Origin: Verrucomicrobia bacterium TMED56
GTDB taxonomy: Bacteria; Verrucomicrobiota; Verrucomicrobiia; Opitutales; Seribacteraceae
DNA length: 15,321 bases
Direction of reading: 5' to 3'
NCBI GenBank assembly: GCA_002167265.1
Contig: NHDJ01000014.1
Span: forward strand, 1-15,321
The notes beneath the pieces were generated by a model. That model worked only from the letters and a program-made list of their open reading frames with translations. It had not been told where the DNA came from and searched no databases. Positions 9,375-15,321 of the stretch are shown here, piece after piece (within the stretch, counting starts at the first letter, position 1; each line of letters begins with the position of its first letter). A program made the position numbers and the translations under genes.

Positions 9375-10370
9375 TTAGGAGGAGACAGTCTCCAATAAAT
9401 GATCGACTATTTCATCTGATCCCAAGCCTTCTGACTCAGCATAGAAACTTGGTAGAATTCGATGTCTCAAAGCACTTTTTGCCATCGTTTTGACATCCTC
9501 TTTCGAGGCATTCGGCCTTCCATCCAACAGGGCTTTGGCTTTGGAGGCCAGAATCAAAGCCTGCGAAGCTCTTGAACCAGCACCCCATTTGACCCGTTTC
9601 TGCGTCCATTCGTCACAAGAAGGGGATTTGGGTCTGGAAGCAGATGATAATTCAACCGCATATGAAACAACTGATTCAGAAGCAGGAATCTCCCTGGTTA
9701 AGTTCTGCAATTGCATAATATTTTCTCCGGAAAGAACCGGTTCGGCATCCTCTCTGGTCACACCAGTTGTTTCTCCGACCATTTTAATTTCATCTTCCAT
9801 CGACAGATAATCAATCACTGGGTTAAGTAAAAACCTGTCTAGCTGTGCTTCGGGTAATGGGTAAGTCCCTTCTAATTCAATAGGATTTTGTGTGGCTAAT
9901 ACAAAGAAGGGAGATTCCAAAGGCCTGGTTTCACCCGAGACAGTGACTTGCCTCTCTTCCATAGCTTCCAGCAGCGAAGCCTGTGTTTTAGGTGGCGTGC
10001 GATTTATCTCATCGGCCAAGACAACATTAGAAAATATTGGACCTGGGGAAAACCTAAATGACTTTTTGCCAGTTGCAGGGTCTTCGTCAACAACCTCAGA
10101 CCCTACAACATCCGCAGGCATAAGATCAGGGGTGAATTGAATTCTTTTAAATCCCAAGCTCAGACATTTAGCCAAAGTTTTTACCAACAATGTCTTTCCT
10201 AAACCTGGAATCCCCGTAAGTAAACAATGGCCTCGAGCCAACAATGTGATCAGCAGCTGCTCAATAACCTGATCCTGTCCAATGATTCCCTTTCGAATCT
10301 CGACCATTAAACGGTCTCGCGTTTCATTGAGACGACCGAGGGCGTCTTGGGCTTCTTCTTCTGTGATCAT
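9375..10370 (-). CDS. moxR: MoxR-family AAA+ ATPase
   Basis: A 331-residue AAA+ ATPase, the normal length for MoxR. Visible motifs are Walker A GIPGLGKT (53-60), Walker B VVLADEIN (116-123), sensor 1 ATQNP (159-163), the conserved YPLPEAQLDRF (170-180) with a likely arginine-finger region, and a C-terminal lid with GAGSRASQALI near sensor 2. The N-terminal GIIGQDQVIEQLL is also typical. MoxR proteins are hexameric chaperone-like ATPases working with VWA proteins in complex maturation or metal insertion. This is the first gene of the operon with the DUF58, BatA-type, DUF4175-like, second VWA and HEAT genes. An in-frame TAA lies 6 bases upstream of the ATG and there is no Shine-Dalgarno sequence, so the transcript may be leaderless (see the promoter entry). 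Identification is secure; the client is not known. Confidence 0.96.
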   Translation of the reverse strand: MITEEEAQDALGRLNETRDRLMVEIRKGIIGQDQVIEQLLITLLARGHCLLTGIPGLGKTLLVKTLAKCLSLGFKRIQFTPDLMPADVVGSEVVDEDPATGKKSFRFSPGPIFSNVVLADEINRTPPKTQASLLEAMEERQVTVSGETRPLESPFFVLATQNPIELEGTYPLPEAQLDRFLLNPVIDYLSMEDEIKMVGETTGVTREDAEPVLSGENIMQLQNLTREIPASESVVSYAVELSSASRPKSPSCDEWTQKRVKWGAGSRASQALILASKAKALLDGRPNASKEDVKTMAKSALRHRILPSFYAESEGLGSDEIVDHLLETVSS

Positions 10371-10375
10371 AAAAT

Positions 10376-10403
10376 ATTATGTATGTTACTATGGTAGGTG
10401 CAA
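10376..10403 (-). promoter_or_regulatory. Candidate promoter for the MoxR/VWA operon
   Basis: On the minus strand a TTGCAC element (10403-10398) is followed after 16 bases by CATAAT (10381-10376), a 5/6 match to the sigma-70 -10 box. The -35 match is weak (3/6). A start about 6-7 bases past the -10 box would fall on or next to the moxR ATG at 10370, giving a leaderless message. This fits the absence of a ribosome site there. The 91-base gap (10371-10461) contains nothing else gene-like. Confidence 0.3.
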
Positions 10404-10417
10404 ATAGTTGGTTACGG

Positions 10418-10466
10418 CATGATTAGGGTTTTCGCACAACACAAAAAAGCGTCTCCAACGATCATG
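10418..10466. repeat. Widely spaced 6-bp inverted repeat in exonuclease-moxR gap
   Basis: CATGAT (10418-10423) and its complement ATCATG (10461-10466) flank a 37-base interval. That interval contains, on the minus strand, a short CGT/ACG stem followed by a T6 run. The right arm overlaps the stop codon of the exonuclease gene. It could form a weak terminator-like structure after the exonuclease gene or be chance; the stems are too short for a confident call. Confidence 0.2.
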
Positions 10467-11331
10467 TTTGTCCAGTCAGGGTCATTAAACGATCCCATTC
10501 ATCCACAAATTTAATCAGGTGTTCTTTGCCAGATTTAATTTCCTCTTCCAGTAAGTTTCTCAAGATATCCTGCTCGCGTTCATAATTTGAACTAGTCAAT
10601 AAACCAGAAAAATGAGCCATCCTTGCCCAAAGCAAGTGAGTGGTAAAAGCATCAAACTCGTTGTACGCCACAATCTCCTTTATCTGCCCCTCCAACCACA
10701 TTTCTGCGACTGAGTCTCCGCTTACATCAATCTTGCCCGGAATTCCACTAAGGGAAGCCGCTTGGTGGAGTGATGGTCGGTCACGAAACTGTCCTAATCC
10801 ATCTGCCAAATCTATATTGTAATCAGAATTTCTAGAATCAAAGTAATCAACTCCTTCCCAAGGTTTTGCCGGGCGGTCAGAAAAGCCAAACCCTGGCAAA
10901 CCGTTAATAATTGCACGCTGAATGATAATTGGGATATCTGCTTGGGCTGAATTGAAGCCAACAAGTTGCGGTTTCCTTCTCCCCACTGACTTCAAGAAAC
11001 TTGTAATTAATACTTTTTCTTCGCACTTTGCAGGATCATTTGGGTCAGTGGGCAATGAAATTAATTTGAGTTGTGGTTCTCCCCCACGCGGACAATCCCG
11101 TAAAATTCCTGCTATAGAAACAATGCGGCATAGGATGGTTTTTAAATATGGTTGAATACTCTCATCCTCTTCTGGTTTCCGAGCATCTTGCCAAAGAGAT
11201 TCAAAAGATAAACGTGCATTCTCCATTGAACCGGAAGCAGATGGAGTCTGATGCAAAATTTCTGCTGATTTTGGATCGGGAATCCATTCCACATCGAAGG
11301 AAAATACACTCTCGGTAATCTTTTTAAGCAT
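10462..11331 (-). CDS. DEDDy 3'-5' exonuclease, PolB-exonuclease-like family (PF10108 type)
   Basis: A 289-residue protein with the three exonuclease motifs of the DEDDy group. Exo I is FSFDVEWIPD (10-19), giving D13 and E15. Exo II is VGFNSAQADIPIIIQRA (124-140), giving D132. Exo III is YNEFDAFTTHLLWAR (223-237), giving Y223 and D227. The segments DLADGLGQF and LHQAASLSGIPGK between motifs II and III are typical of the predicted 3'-5' exonuclease family related to the DNA polymerase B proofreading domain. It stands alone, without a polymerase domain, and probably trims single-stranded or mismatched DNA or RNA ends; the substrate cannot be read from sequence. It lies 12 bases after the map stop, so is likely cotranscribed. 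No ribosome site precedes the ATG. Length is normal for the family. Confidence 0.88.
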   Translation of the reverse strand: MLKKITESVFSFDVEWIPDPKSAEILHQTPSASGSMENARLSFESLWQDARKPEEDESIQPYLKTILCRIVSIAGILRDCPRGGEPQLKLISLPTDPNDPAKCEEKVLITSFLKSVGRRKPQLVGFNSAQADIPIIIQRAIINGLPGFGFSDRPAKPWEGVDYFDSRNSDYNIDLADGLGQFRDRPSLHQAASLSGIPGKIDVSGDSVAEMWLEGQIKEIVAYNEFDAFTTHLLWARMAHFSGLLTSSNYEREQDILRNLLEEEIKSGKEHLIKFVDEWDRLMTLTGQT

Positions 11332-11343
11332 TGGAAAATGTAA

Positions 11344-12159
11344 TTATGCCGCTAATCCAGCCAGCTTGGAATTAATATACTCATCCGCTTCACCTTCACC
11401 TTCAGGGATAGTGAGTATTTCAGGTTTATCTTCATCCACAAGCAATGTGTGCTCGAAGTGCGCCGAGGGCATGCCATCCACCGCAAGTGCTGTCCAACCG
11501 TCCTTTGCCATTCGAATTTGGGGGCTTTTCATATTAACCATCGGTTCAATGCAAATGGCCATTCCTTTACGAAATTGAGGACCGGTCCCAGCGTTCCCAA
11601 AATTAGGAATCTGAGGCTCTTCGTGCAATGTTCGGCCCACACCATGACCAACGAAATTAGTAATCACAGCAAAACCTGCTCCCTCAACATACTCTTGAAC
11701 AGCTTGCGATACATCCCCCACTCTTTTCTTGTGCAACGCTTGGCTAATACCAAGATATAAAGATTCTTCGGTTATTTTTAGTAATCGCTCAATTTCAGGA
11801 CTTACTGTTCCAACTGGGATCGTTCGACAATTATCCCCAATTACACCATTTTCACGAATGCAAACATCCACAGACAAAACATCTCCATCTTTTAAAATTC
11901 TATCTGGCATGCCAATTCCATGAACGACTTCATCGTTAATTGACAGACAAGTGAAAGATGGAAACACACGATTACCAGAACGATATCCCTTGCATGCGCT
12001 CTTAACTCGAAAATCACGCATCATCTCACCTCCTGCCTCGTCAATCTCCAAGGTACTCATCCCAGGTCTCACCATTCGACAAAGACGATCCAAAATAGTC
12101 GCGGCTGAACGCCCGGCATTTCGCATCTTCTCCTTTTCCTTAAAGTTCTTACAAATCAC
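11344..12159 (-). CDS. map: Methionine aminopeptidase, type I
   Basis: A 271-residue type I methionine aminopeptidase, which removes the initiator Met from nascent proteins in the cytoplasm. All five metal ligands are present: D98 (SVDV), D109 (IGDN), H172 (GHGVGRTLHE, 171-180), E205 (CIEPMVN) and E236 (FEHT). The substrate-site His residues H80 (VVHG) and H179 are also there. Numbering is offset by one from E. coli Map, so the catalytic core has no net insertion over this span. No N-terminal zinc-finger extension is present. The start is GTG at 12159, with AAGGA about 10 bases upstream. The alternative ATG at codon 12 would remove the conserved N-terminal strand, so GTG is preferred. It lies 46 bases after the transporter gene rather than beside secY, adk or infA, so the genomic setting is not the classical one. 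Confidence 0.97.
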   Translation of the reverse strand: MICKNFKEKEKMRNAGRSAATILDRLCRMVRPGMSTLEIDEAGGEMMRDFRVKSACKGYRSGNRVFPSFTCLSINDEVVHGIGMPDRILKDGDVLSVDVCIRENGVIGDNCRTIPVGTVSPEIERLLKITEESLYLGISQALHKKRVGDVSQAVQEYVEGAGFAVITNFVGHGVGRTLHEEPQIPNFGNAGTGPQFRKGMAICIEPMVNMKSPQIRMAKDGWTALAVDGMPSAHFEHTLLVDEDKPEILTIPEGEGEADEYINSKLAGLAA

Positions 12160-12193
12160 ATGTTCTTCTTCCTTTAAAATTTCACTGGTATCA

Positions 12194-12214
12194 ACACAAA
12201 AGCTATTATTGTGT
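12194..12214. other. Small inverted repeat across the transporter stop codon
   Basis: ACACAA (12194-12199) and TTGTGT (12209-12214) form a possible 6-bp stem with a 9-base loop containing the transporter's TAA stop (12206-12208). It is AT-rich, lacks a following T-run on the minus strand, and sits just ahead of map. It could be a weak mRNA hairpin; it is not a convincing terminator. Confidence 0.2.
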
Positions 12215-13192
12215 AATCGCTTCTTTGTGAACCCAGCGACTTAAATAACCCAAAAGCATAGCACCAGTTAAAAGCTGAACAAAGTGAACCCAGAATAATG
12301 GCATGAGAAATTTTATCAGGCTAGCACTACTGCCAGCAAACAACATTATGGCAAGTGGCATTCCCATCGCCAAAGACTTTTGAGACAGGCAAAAGAATTG
12401 AGAGATTCTAATATTTCTCTCCCTGGACCACATCCCCGAAAGGAACCATCCAGATACATGCAAAGCAATTACAAATCCCAAACAAGGCAGAAATGTGAAC
12501 TTCAAGCTTTTCCAAACCACCTCCGTTCCAAGCGTATGGAAACCTTCACAAAATGTTAGAAACACAATAAAAGAAATTGAAAACAAAGGAAGCATCGTAA
12601 AAAAATCATGAATTGCCAGCAATCGGACAGATGCAGAGGATCGAGAAATCAACCAACCAAGCAAACTTGGCAAAAGCACGCACCAGAGGATTTTAGTTAT
12701 CACAAACCCAAAAGATGTAACCATACCAATATCAATTATCTGTGAGCCCAAAAATGTTATCACAATTGGTGCCAAGAGATTGGAGATAGTAGCATGCCCC
12801 AGGGAGTAATCCGAATCTCCACCTGCTGCGTGCGTGTAAACTATGCAAGTTGAGATGGTAGTTGGCAAAATTGCGATATAAAGAAAAGAGTTTTCAACTT
12901 CTTCTTTGATCAAGTCTAGCATGCTCCCTAATATCACCCAACATATTGGAACCAGAAGAATACTTAATTGGAAAGCAATTCCTGAAGCAGGCTTTGACCA
13001 AACCTCTCTTAGCGATGCCGTTTTCAACCTTAGTCCCTGAATCAGAAAAATCAGGACGATTAATCCATCTGTCAAAAGTCCGGAACTCATGAGCTTTAAA
13101 TGGATACCCCATTCTGGTTTTTGAGAAGCTAAGACAAAGGAAATAACTAGCAAGATTGCGTAGACTTGGCCGTTCGTAAAGACTCGCATCAT
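12206..13192 (-). CDS. SBF-like (BASS/YfeH family) membrane transporter
   Basis: A 328-residue, strongly hydrophobic protein with about nine or ten membrane segments. Approximate positions are 8-24, 36-53, 68-92, 101-119, 134-154, 160-182, 196-215, 229-253, 270-288 and 294-317. Family hallmarks of the SBF-like (PF13593) branch of bile acid:sodium symporters are visible: ILPTTISTCIVYTHAAGG (108-125) in the first crossover region and SQKSLAMGMPLA (270-281) in the second. Substrate is unknown; family members carry organic anions with sodium, and E. coli YfeH is uncharacterised. Two adjacent ATG codons start the frame directly after an in-frame TAA, with no Shine-Dalgarno sequence. It is the first gene of a minus-strand run with map and the exonuclease, divergent from the HAD/pabB operon. 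Confidence 0.9.
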   Translation of the reverse strand: MMRVFTNGQVYAILLVISFVLASQKPEWGIHLKLMSSGLLTDGLIVLIFLIQGLRLKTASLREVWSKPASGIAFQLSILLVPICWVILGSMLDLIKEEVENSFLYIAILPTTISTCIVYTHAAGGDSDYSLGHATISNLLAPIVITFLGSQIIDIGMVTSFGFVITKILWCVLLPSLLGWLISRSSASVRLLAIHDFFTMLPLFSISFIVFLTFCEGFHTLGTEVVWKSLKFTFLPCLGFVIALHVSGWFLSGMWSRERNIRISQFFCLSQKSLAMGMPLAIMLFAGSSASLIKFLMPLFWVHFVQLLTGAMLLGYLSRWVHKEAITQ

Positions 13193-13276
13193 TTAAGGTC
13201 ATTCATAAGTTAATTAAACCAATGTCACATTTTTTAATGAACACCAATTTTTAAAACTTCATCGAACTTTATTTAA
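13193..13276. promoter_or_regulatory. Divergent intergenic region between transporter and HAD/pabB operon
   Basis: This 84-base AT-rich spacer separates two divergently read genes and must hold both start regions, unless transcription begins inside the genes. I see TATGAA-like and TTTATT-like elements but no convincing -35/-10 pair, and no ribosome site before either start. The HAD gene's ATG follows directly after an ATTTAA run. The call rests on gene arrangement, not on a motif. Confidence 0.4.
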
Positions 13277-13951
13277 ATGAGTCAAATTAACATAGTAACC
13301 TTTGATGCTGCCGGAACTCTATTGCAACCATGGCCATCAGTTGGTGCAGTTTATGGAAAGACTGCAAGAAATATGGGAATTAATGTTGACGACTATGATA
13401 TCGAAATCCGCTTCAGAAATGCATTCGCGACTGCTGAAAGTTCTAATAAGATAAAGTATGGGAATGAAAAATCCTTTTGGAAAAATATTGTCGAAATAAC
13501 CTTTCAGCCTTTTGCAAATAAAGAAAACATTGAACCCCTATTCGAATCCCTCTGGGAAGCCTTCGCAACTGGGAAGACCTGGAAATTGGCAGACCATGCA
13601 ATTGAAACGATTTCTGCCCTTCAAAAAAAGGGTATTCAAGCTGCCATCCTTTCCAATAATGATTCCCGGCTTCGCCTCGTGCTTCAAGACTTGAAAATAG
13701 AAGATTATTTTGAGCACATTTTCATCTCCTCGGAACTTGGTTTTGAAAAACCTGATATCGAAATTTTTCGTAATGTGGAAACCACTTTTGCTTTACCTTC
13801 TTCGTCATTCCTCCACTTGGGAGACAGCTTCAACAGAGATTATCTTGGTGCCACTAATGCTGGATGGCACGCAGTTCTTTACGGAAATGAAAATGAGCAC
13901 GCTCGTTCAATTCAGACTTTCCCCCAACTCTTAGAAATTCGTCAATGGTAG
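13277..13951 (+). CDS. HAD-superfamily hydrolase, subfamily IA (REG-2/HDHD3-like)
   Basis: A 224-residue haloacid-dehalogenase-like protein. Motif I is VTFDAAGTLL (7-16), with D10 as the expected nucleophile. The second acidic residue of the usual DxD is Ala12, as in the REG-2/HDHD3-like group where DAVGTL-type motifs are common. Motif II is ILSNND (124-129, S126), motif III is GFEKPD (155-160, K158), and motif IV is LGDSFNRD (181-188, D183 and D188). Residues about 18-100 form the helical cap. The reduced motif I suggests weak or altered phosphatase activity; the substrate is unknown. Its stop overlaps the start of the downstream pabB-like gene by 7 bases, so the two are coupled. That context hints at a role near chorismate/folate metabolism, but this is only context. 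Confidence 0.9.
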   Translation: MSQINIVTFDAAGTLLQPWPSVGAVYGKTARNMGINVDDYDIEIRFRNAFATAESSNKIKYGNEKSFWKNIVEITFQPFANKENIEPLFESLWEAFATGKTWKLADHAIETISALQKKGIQAAILSNNDSRLRLVLQDLKIEDYFEHIFISSELGFEKPDIEIFRNVETTFALPSSSFLHLGDSFNRDYLGATNAGWHAVLYGNENEHARSIQTFPQLLEIRQW

Positions 13952-15195
13952 AGTTGCCAGCACCTCTCACAGTTGAAAGTCTAACCTCCTTAAGGCAGGA
14001 CTATTTGGTCATCCGCGAAAACCGACCGTACGGATTTGTCGCCTATCTTGATTTTGAAAACAAATTCTCAACTAGCCCGAATGAATATGAAGTTCTCTGG
14101 TCGAACCTGAATTCTACCGCATCCCCTTCTTCCCTTTCTTTTTCAGGATGGATTGGTTTTTTTGGTTATGAGTTTCTTGGTCAGCACCTCGGTTTGAAAA
14201 TGCATGCAAATCAAGACATCGAAGTACCTGATGCATGGTTTGGCAGGCCTTCAACATTGATTCATTTTGAGAAATCTAAAACTTGGATCGAATCAAAAAA
14301 CGATGCCAGAGAACAAGAAATTCTATGCTTATTAACTAATCAAAAAAACATCCGAGAGCCTTCAAAACACGGCAGGACAAGTCCCCCCCAAAAATGTAAT
14401 TTGAGTTTCAATGAATATGAAAAAATCTTTCATCGAGCCAAAGAAGCTATTTTAGACGGTGAAACCTATCAAATCAAAATTTCTCAAAGATTCGAAGCCG
14501 ACATTCAGGTAAATCCGCTCAGTGCCTTTAGTGAACTTTACACAACTAACCCTGCTCCTGAAGCATTCCTCCTGCAAACCCCTGATTTTTCCATCGTTAG
14601 CAGTTCTCCCGAAGTTGTGATAGATAAAAAAGAATCAACTCTATCCACCAGCCCGATCGGCGGCACGTATAAAAGAGAAAATAATAAATGCGATAGTTCA
14701 GTTATTGAACGCTTTCTGAGTGACCCTAAAGAAGTAGCTGAGCATAACATGCTAGTGGACTTGGAAAGAAATGACTTGTCTACTATTTGCCGTCCAGGAT
14801 CGGTGGAGATAAAAAAATTCAGAAAAGTTGAAAGTTATTCTCACCTCCATCATTTGGTATCGACGATTTCTGGCGAGATTAAGGACCAGGTTTCGACGCG
14901 TGATATTATTAAGGCGATGCTACCCGGAGGAAGCATAACAGGATGCCCAAAGGTAAGGACAATGGAATGGATTGATCAATTGGAACCTTGTTTTCGTGGG
15001 CCCTACACCGGGAGTTTTGGATTAATTTCAGATAATGGCAACTTACATCTTAACTTGATCATTCGCTCCCTGCTGATTCTTGAAAATAAGTGCTACACTC
15101 AAGCAGGGGGAGGAATTGTGGTGAACTCTACACCCAGATACGAGTTTCAAGAAAATAAAATTAAAGCCCAAGCCCTCTTAGATCTTATGATATGA
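13945..15195 (+). CDS. pabB: Aminodeoxychorismate/anthranilate synthase component I (PabB-like)
   Basis: A 416-residue chorismate-binding enzyme, close to the PabB length (about 450) and shorter than most TrpE. Family motifs are GWIGFFGYEFLG (68-79), GETYQIKISQRF (172-183), SPEVV (221-225), EHNMLVDLERNDL (266-278), HHLVSTISG (302-310), LPGGSITGCPKVRTMEWID (326-344) and the C-terminal AGGGIVVNSTPRYEFQE (387-403). Q176 sits where isochorismate/salicylate-type relatives have a general-base Lys, so an ammonia-using enzyme is expected. The motif at 237-241 is PIGGT. PabB normally has PIKGT, with a Lys that forms a covalent intermediate, and TrpE has PIAGT; Gly239 fits neither. No TrpE-type LLES feedback motif is seen near the N-terminus. 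The start overlaps the HAD stop and the end overlaps the amidotransferase start by 4 bases. The PabB role is favoured by length and context, but TrpE-like activity is not excluded. Confidence 0.85.
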   Translation: MVELPAPLTVESLTSLRQDYLVIRENRPYGFVAYLDFENKFSTSPNEYEVLWSNLNSTASPSSLSFSGWIGFFGYEFLGQHLGLKMHANQDIEVPDAWFGRPSTLIHFEKSKTWIESKNDAREQEILCLLTNQKNIREPSKHGRTSPPQKCNLSFNEYEKIFHRAKEAILDGETYQIKISQRFEADIQVNPLSAFSELYTTNPAPEAFLLQTPDFSIVSSSPEVVIDKKESTLSTSPIGGTYKRENNKCDSSVIERFLSDPKEVAEHNMLVDLERNDLSTICRPGSVEIKKFRKVESYSHLHHLVSTISGEIKDQVSTRDIIKAMLPGGSITGCPKVRTMEWIDQLEPCFRGPYTGSFGLISDNGNLHLNLIIRSLLILENKCYTQAGGGIVVNSTPRYEFQENKIKAQALLDLMI

Positions 15196-15321
15196 TTGCT
15201 TTAATTGACCATCAAGATTCTTTCACCCGAAACCTCGAACACTTACTGTCCGCGTTTGCTGAGGTAAGGGTATTTGATCATAGGGCGGACCCATCACAAA
15301 TACTGCAAAAAAGTTCCCTAG
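15192..15321 (+). CDS. pabA: Glutamine amidotransferase component II (PabA/TrpG), N-terminus only
   Basis: The first 43 codons before the window ends. The start MIALIDHQDSFTRNLEHLL matches the conserved N-terminus of class I glutamine amidotransferases paired with PabB or TrpE (typically L-I-D-N-x-D-S-F-T-x-N-L). In such enzymes this subunit hydrolyses glutamine and passes ammonia to component I. The catalytic Cys-His-Glu lie beyond the edge and cannot be checked. The ATG overlaps the pabB-like stop (ATGA), which implies equal, coupled synthesis of the two subunits. Whether it also serves anthranilate synthase, or is fused to another domain, cannot be seen. Confidence 0.85.
   Translation, partial: MIALIDHQDSFTRNLEHLLSAFAEVRVFDHRADPSQILQKSSL

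Noticed and set aside
10440..10464. Rho-independent terminator after the exonuclease gene
   Set aside because: There is a T6 run on the minus strand, but the preceding stem is only about 3-4 base pairs. Too weak to call as a terminator.
12894..13202. Minus-strand 102-codon frame overlapping the transporter start
   Set aside because: It is out of frame with the clear SBF-like transporter, which accounts for this DNA, and has no domain of its own.
14383..14394. C7A5 homopolymer tract in the pabB-like gene, possible frameshift site
   Set aside because: The reading frame is intact through it, it codes for a variable linker (SPPQK), and nothing shows that alternative frames are used.
1..15321. 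CRISPR arrays, tRNA/rRNA genes, insertion sequences or attachment sites
   Set aside because: I looked for regular repeats, cloverleaf-like segments, transposase motifs and flanking inverted repeats, and found none.

Overview
The window is a gene-dense bacterial chromosome segment of moderate-to-low GC (about 40-45% by eye). It holds no mobile element, no RNA gene that I can see, no CRISPR array, and no gene-free stretch over about 100 bases. The gene repertoire (a MoxR ATPase operon carrying DUF58, BatA-type, DUF4175-like and large VWA proteins, and a PF10108-type exonuclease) fits a Gram-negative bacterium of the Planctomycetota/Verrucomicrobiota (PVC) type best. That placement is inferred from gene content and is only moderately secure.

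Left block (1-10370, minus strand): six tightly packed genes read right to left. They encode a MoxR-family AAA+ ATPase, a soluble DUF58 VWA-like protein, a BatA-type membrane VWA protein, a 1041-residue DUF4175-like membrane/coiled-coil protein, a second membrane VWA protein with a probable glutamine-amidotransferase-like fold, and an exported HEAT-repeat-like protein cut by the window edge. Junctions are +10, +16, -8, +2 and -4 bases, so this is almost certainly one operon. By analogy with other MoxR/VWA systems, the cytoplasmic ATPase would act with metal-binding VWA partners to remodel or insert a client at the membrane. The DUF4175-like and HEAT proteins would supply the extracytoplasmic part. 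The client is unknown. This is the most interesting part of the window.

Middle block (10462-13192, minus strand): a YfeH-like SBF/BASS-family transporter, a type I methionine aminopeptidase (map), and a DEDDy 3'-5' exonuclease of the PolB-exonuclease-like family. They are closely spaced and may form one transcript that could read into the MoxR operon. The 91-base gap before moxR holds a candidate promoter lying almost on the start codon.

Right block (13277-15321, plus strand), divergent from the transporter: a HAD-superfamily hydrolase of the REG-2/HDHD3 type, a chorismate-utilising synthase component I (PabB-like, with an unusual PIGGT motif), and the first 43 codons of its glutamine amidotransferase subunit. 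The three genes overlap in chain (7 and 4 bases), so they are probably translationally coupled and feed p-aminobenzoate/folate (or possibly anthranilate) synthesis.

Many starts in the window lack a recognisable Shine-Dalgarno sequence, so start sites within operons are supported mainly by family alignment and by tight or overlapping junctions.
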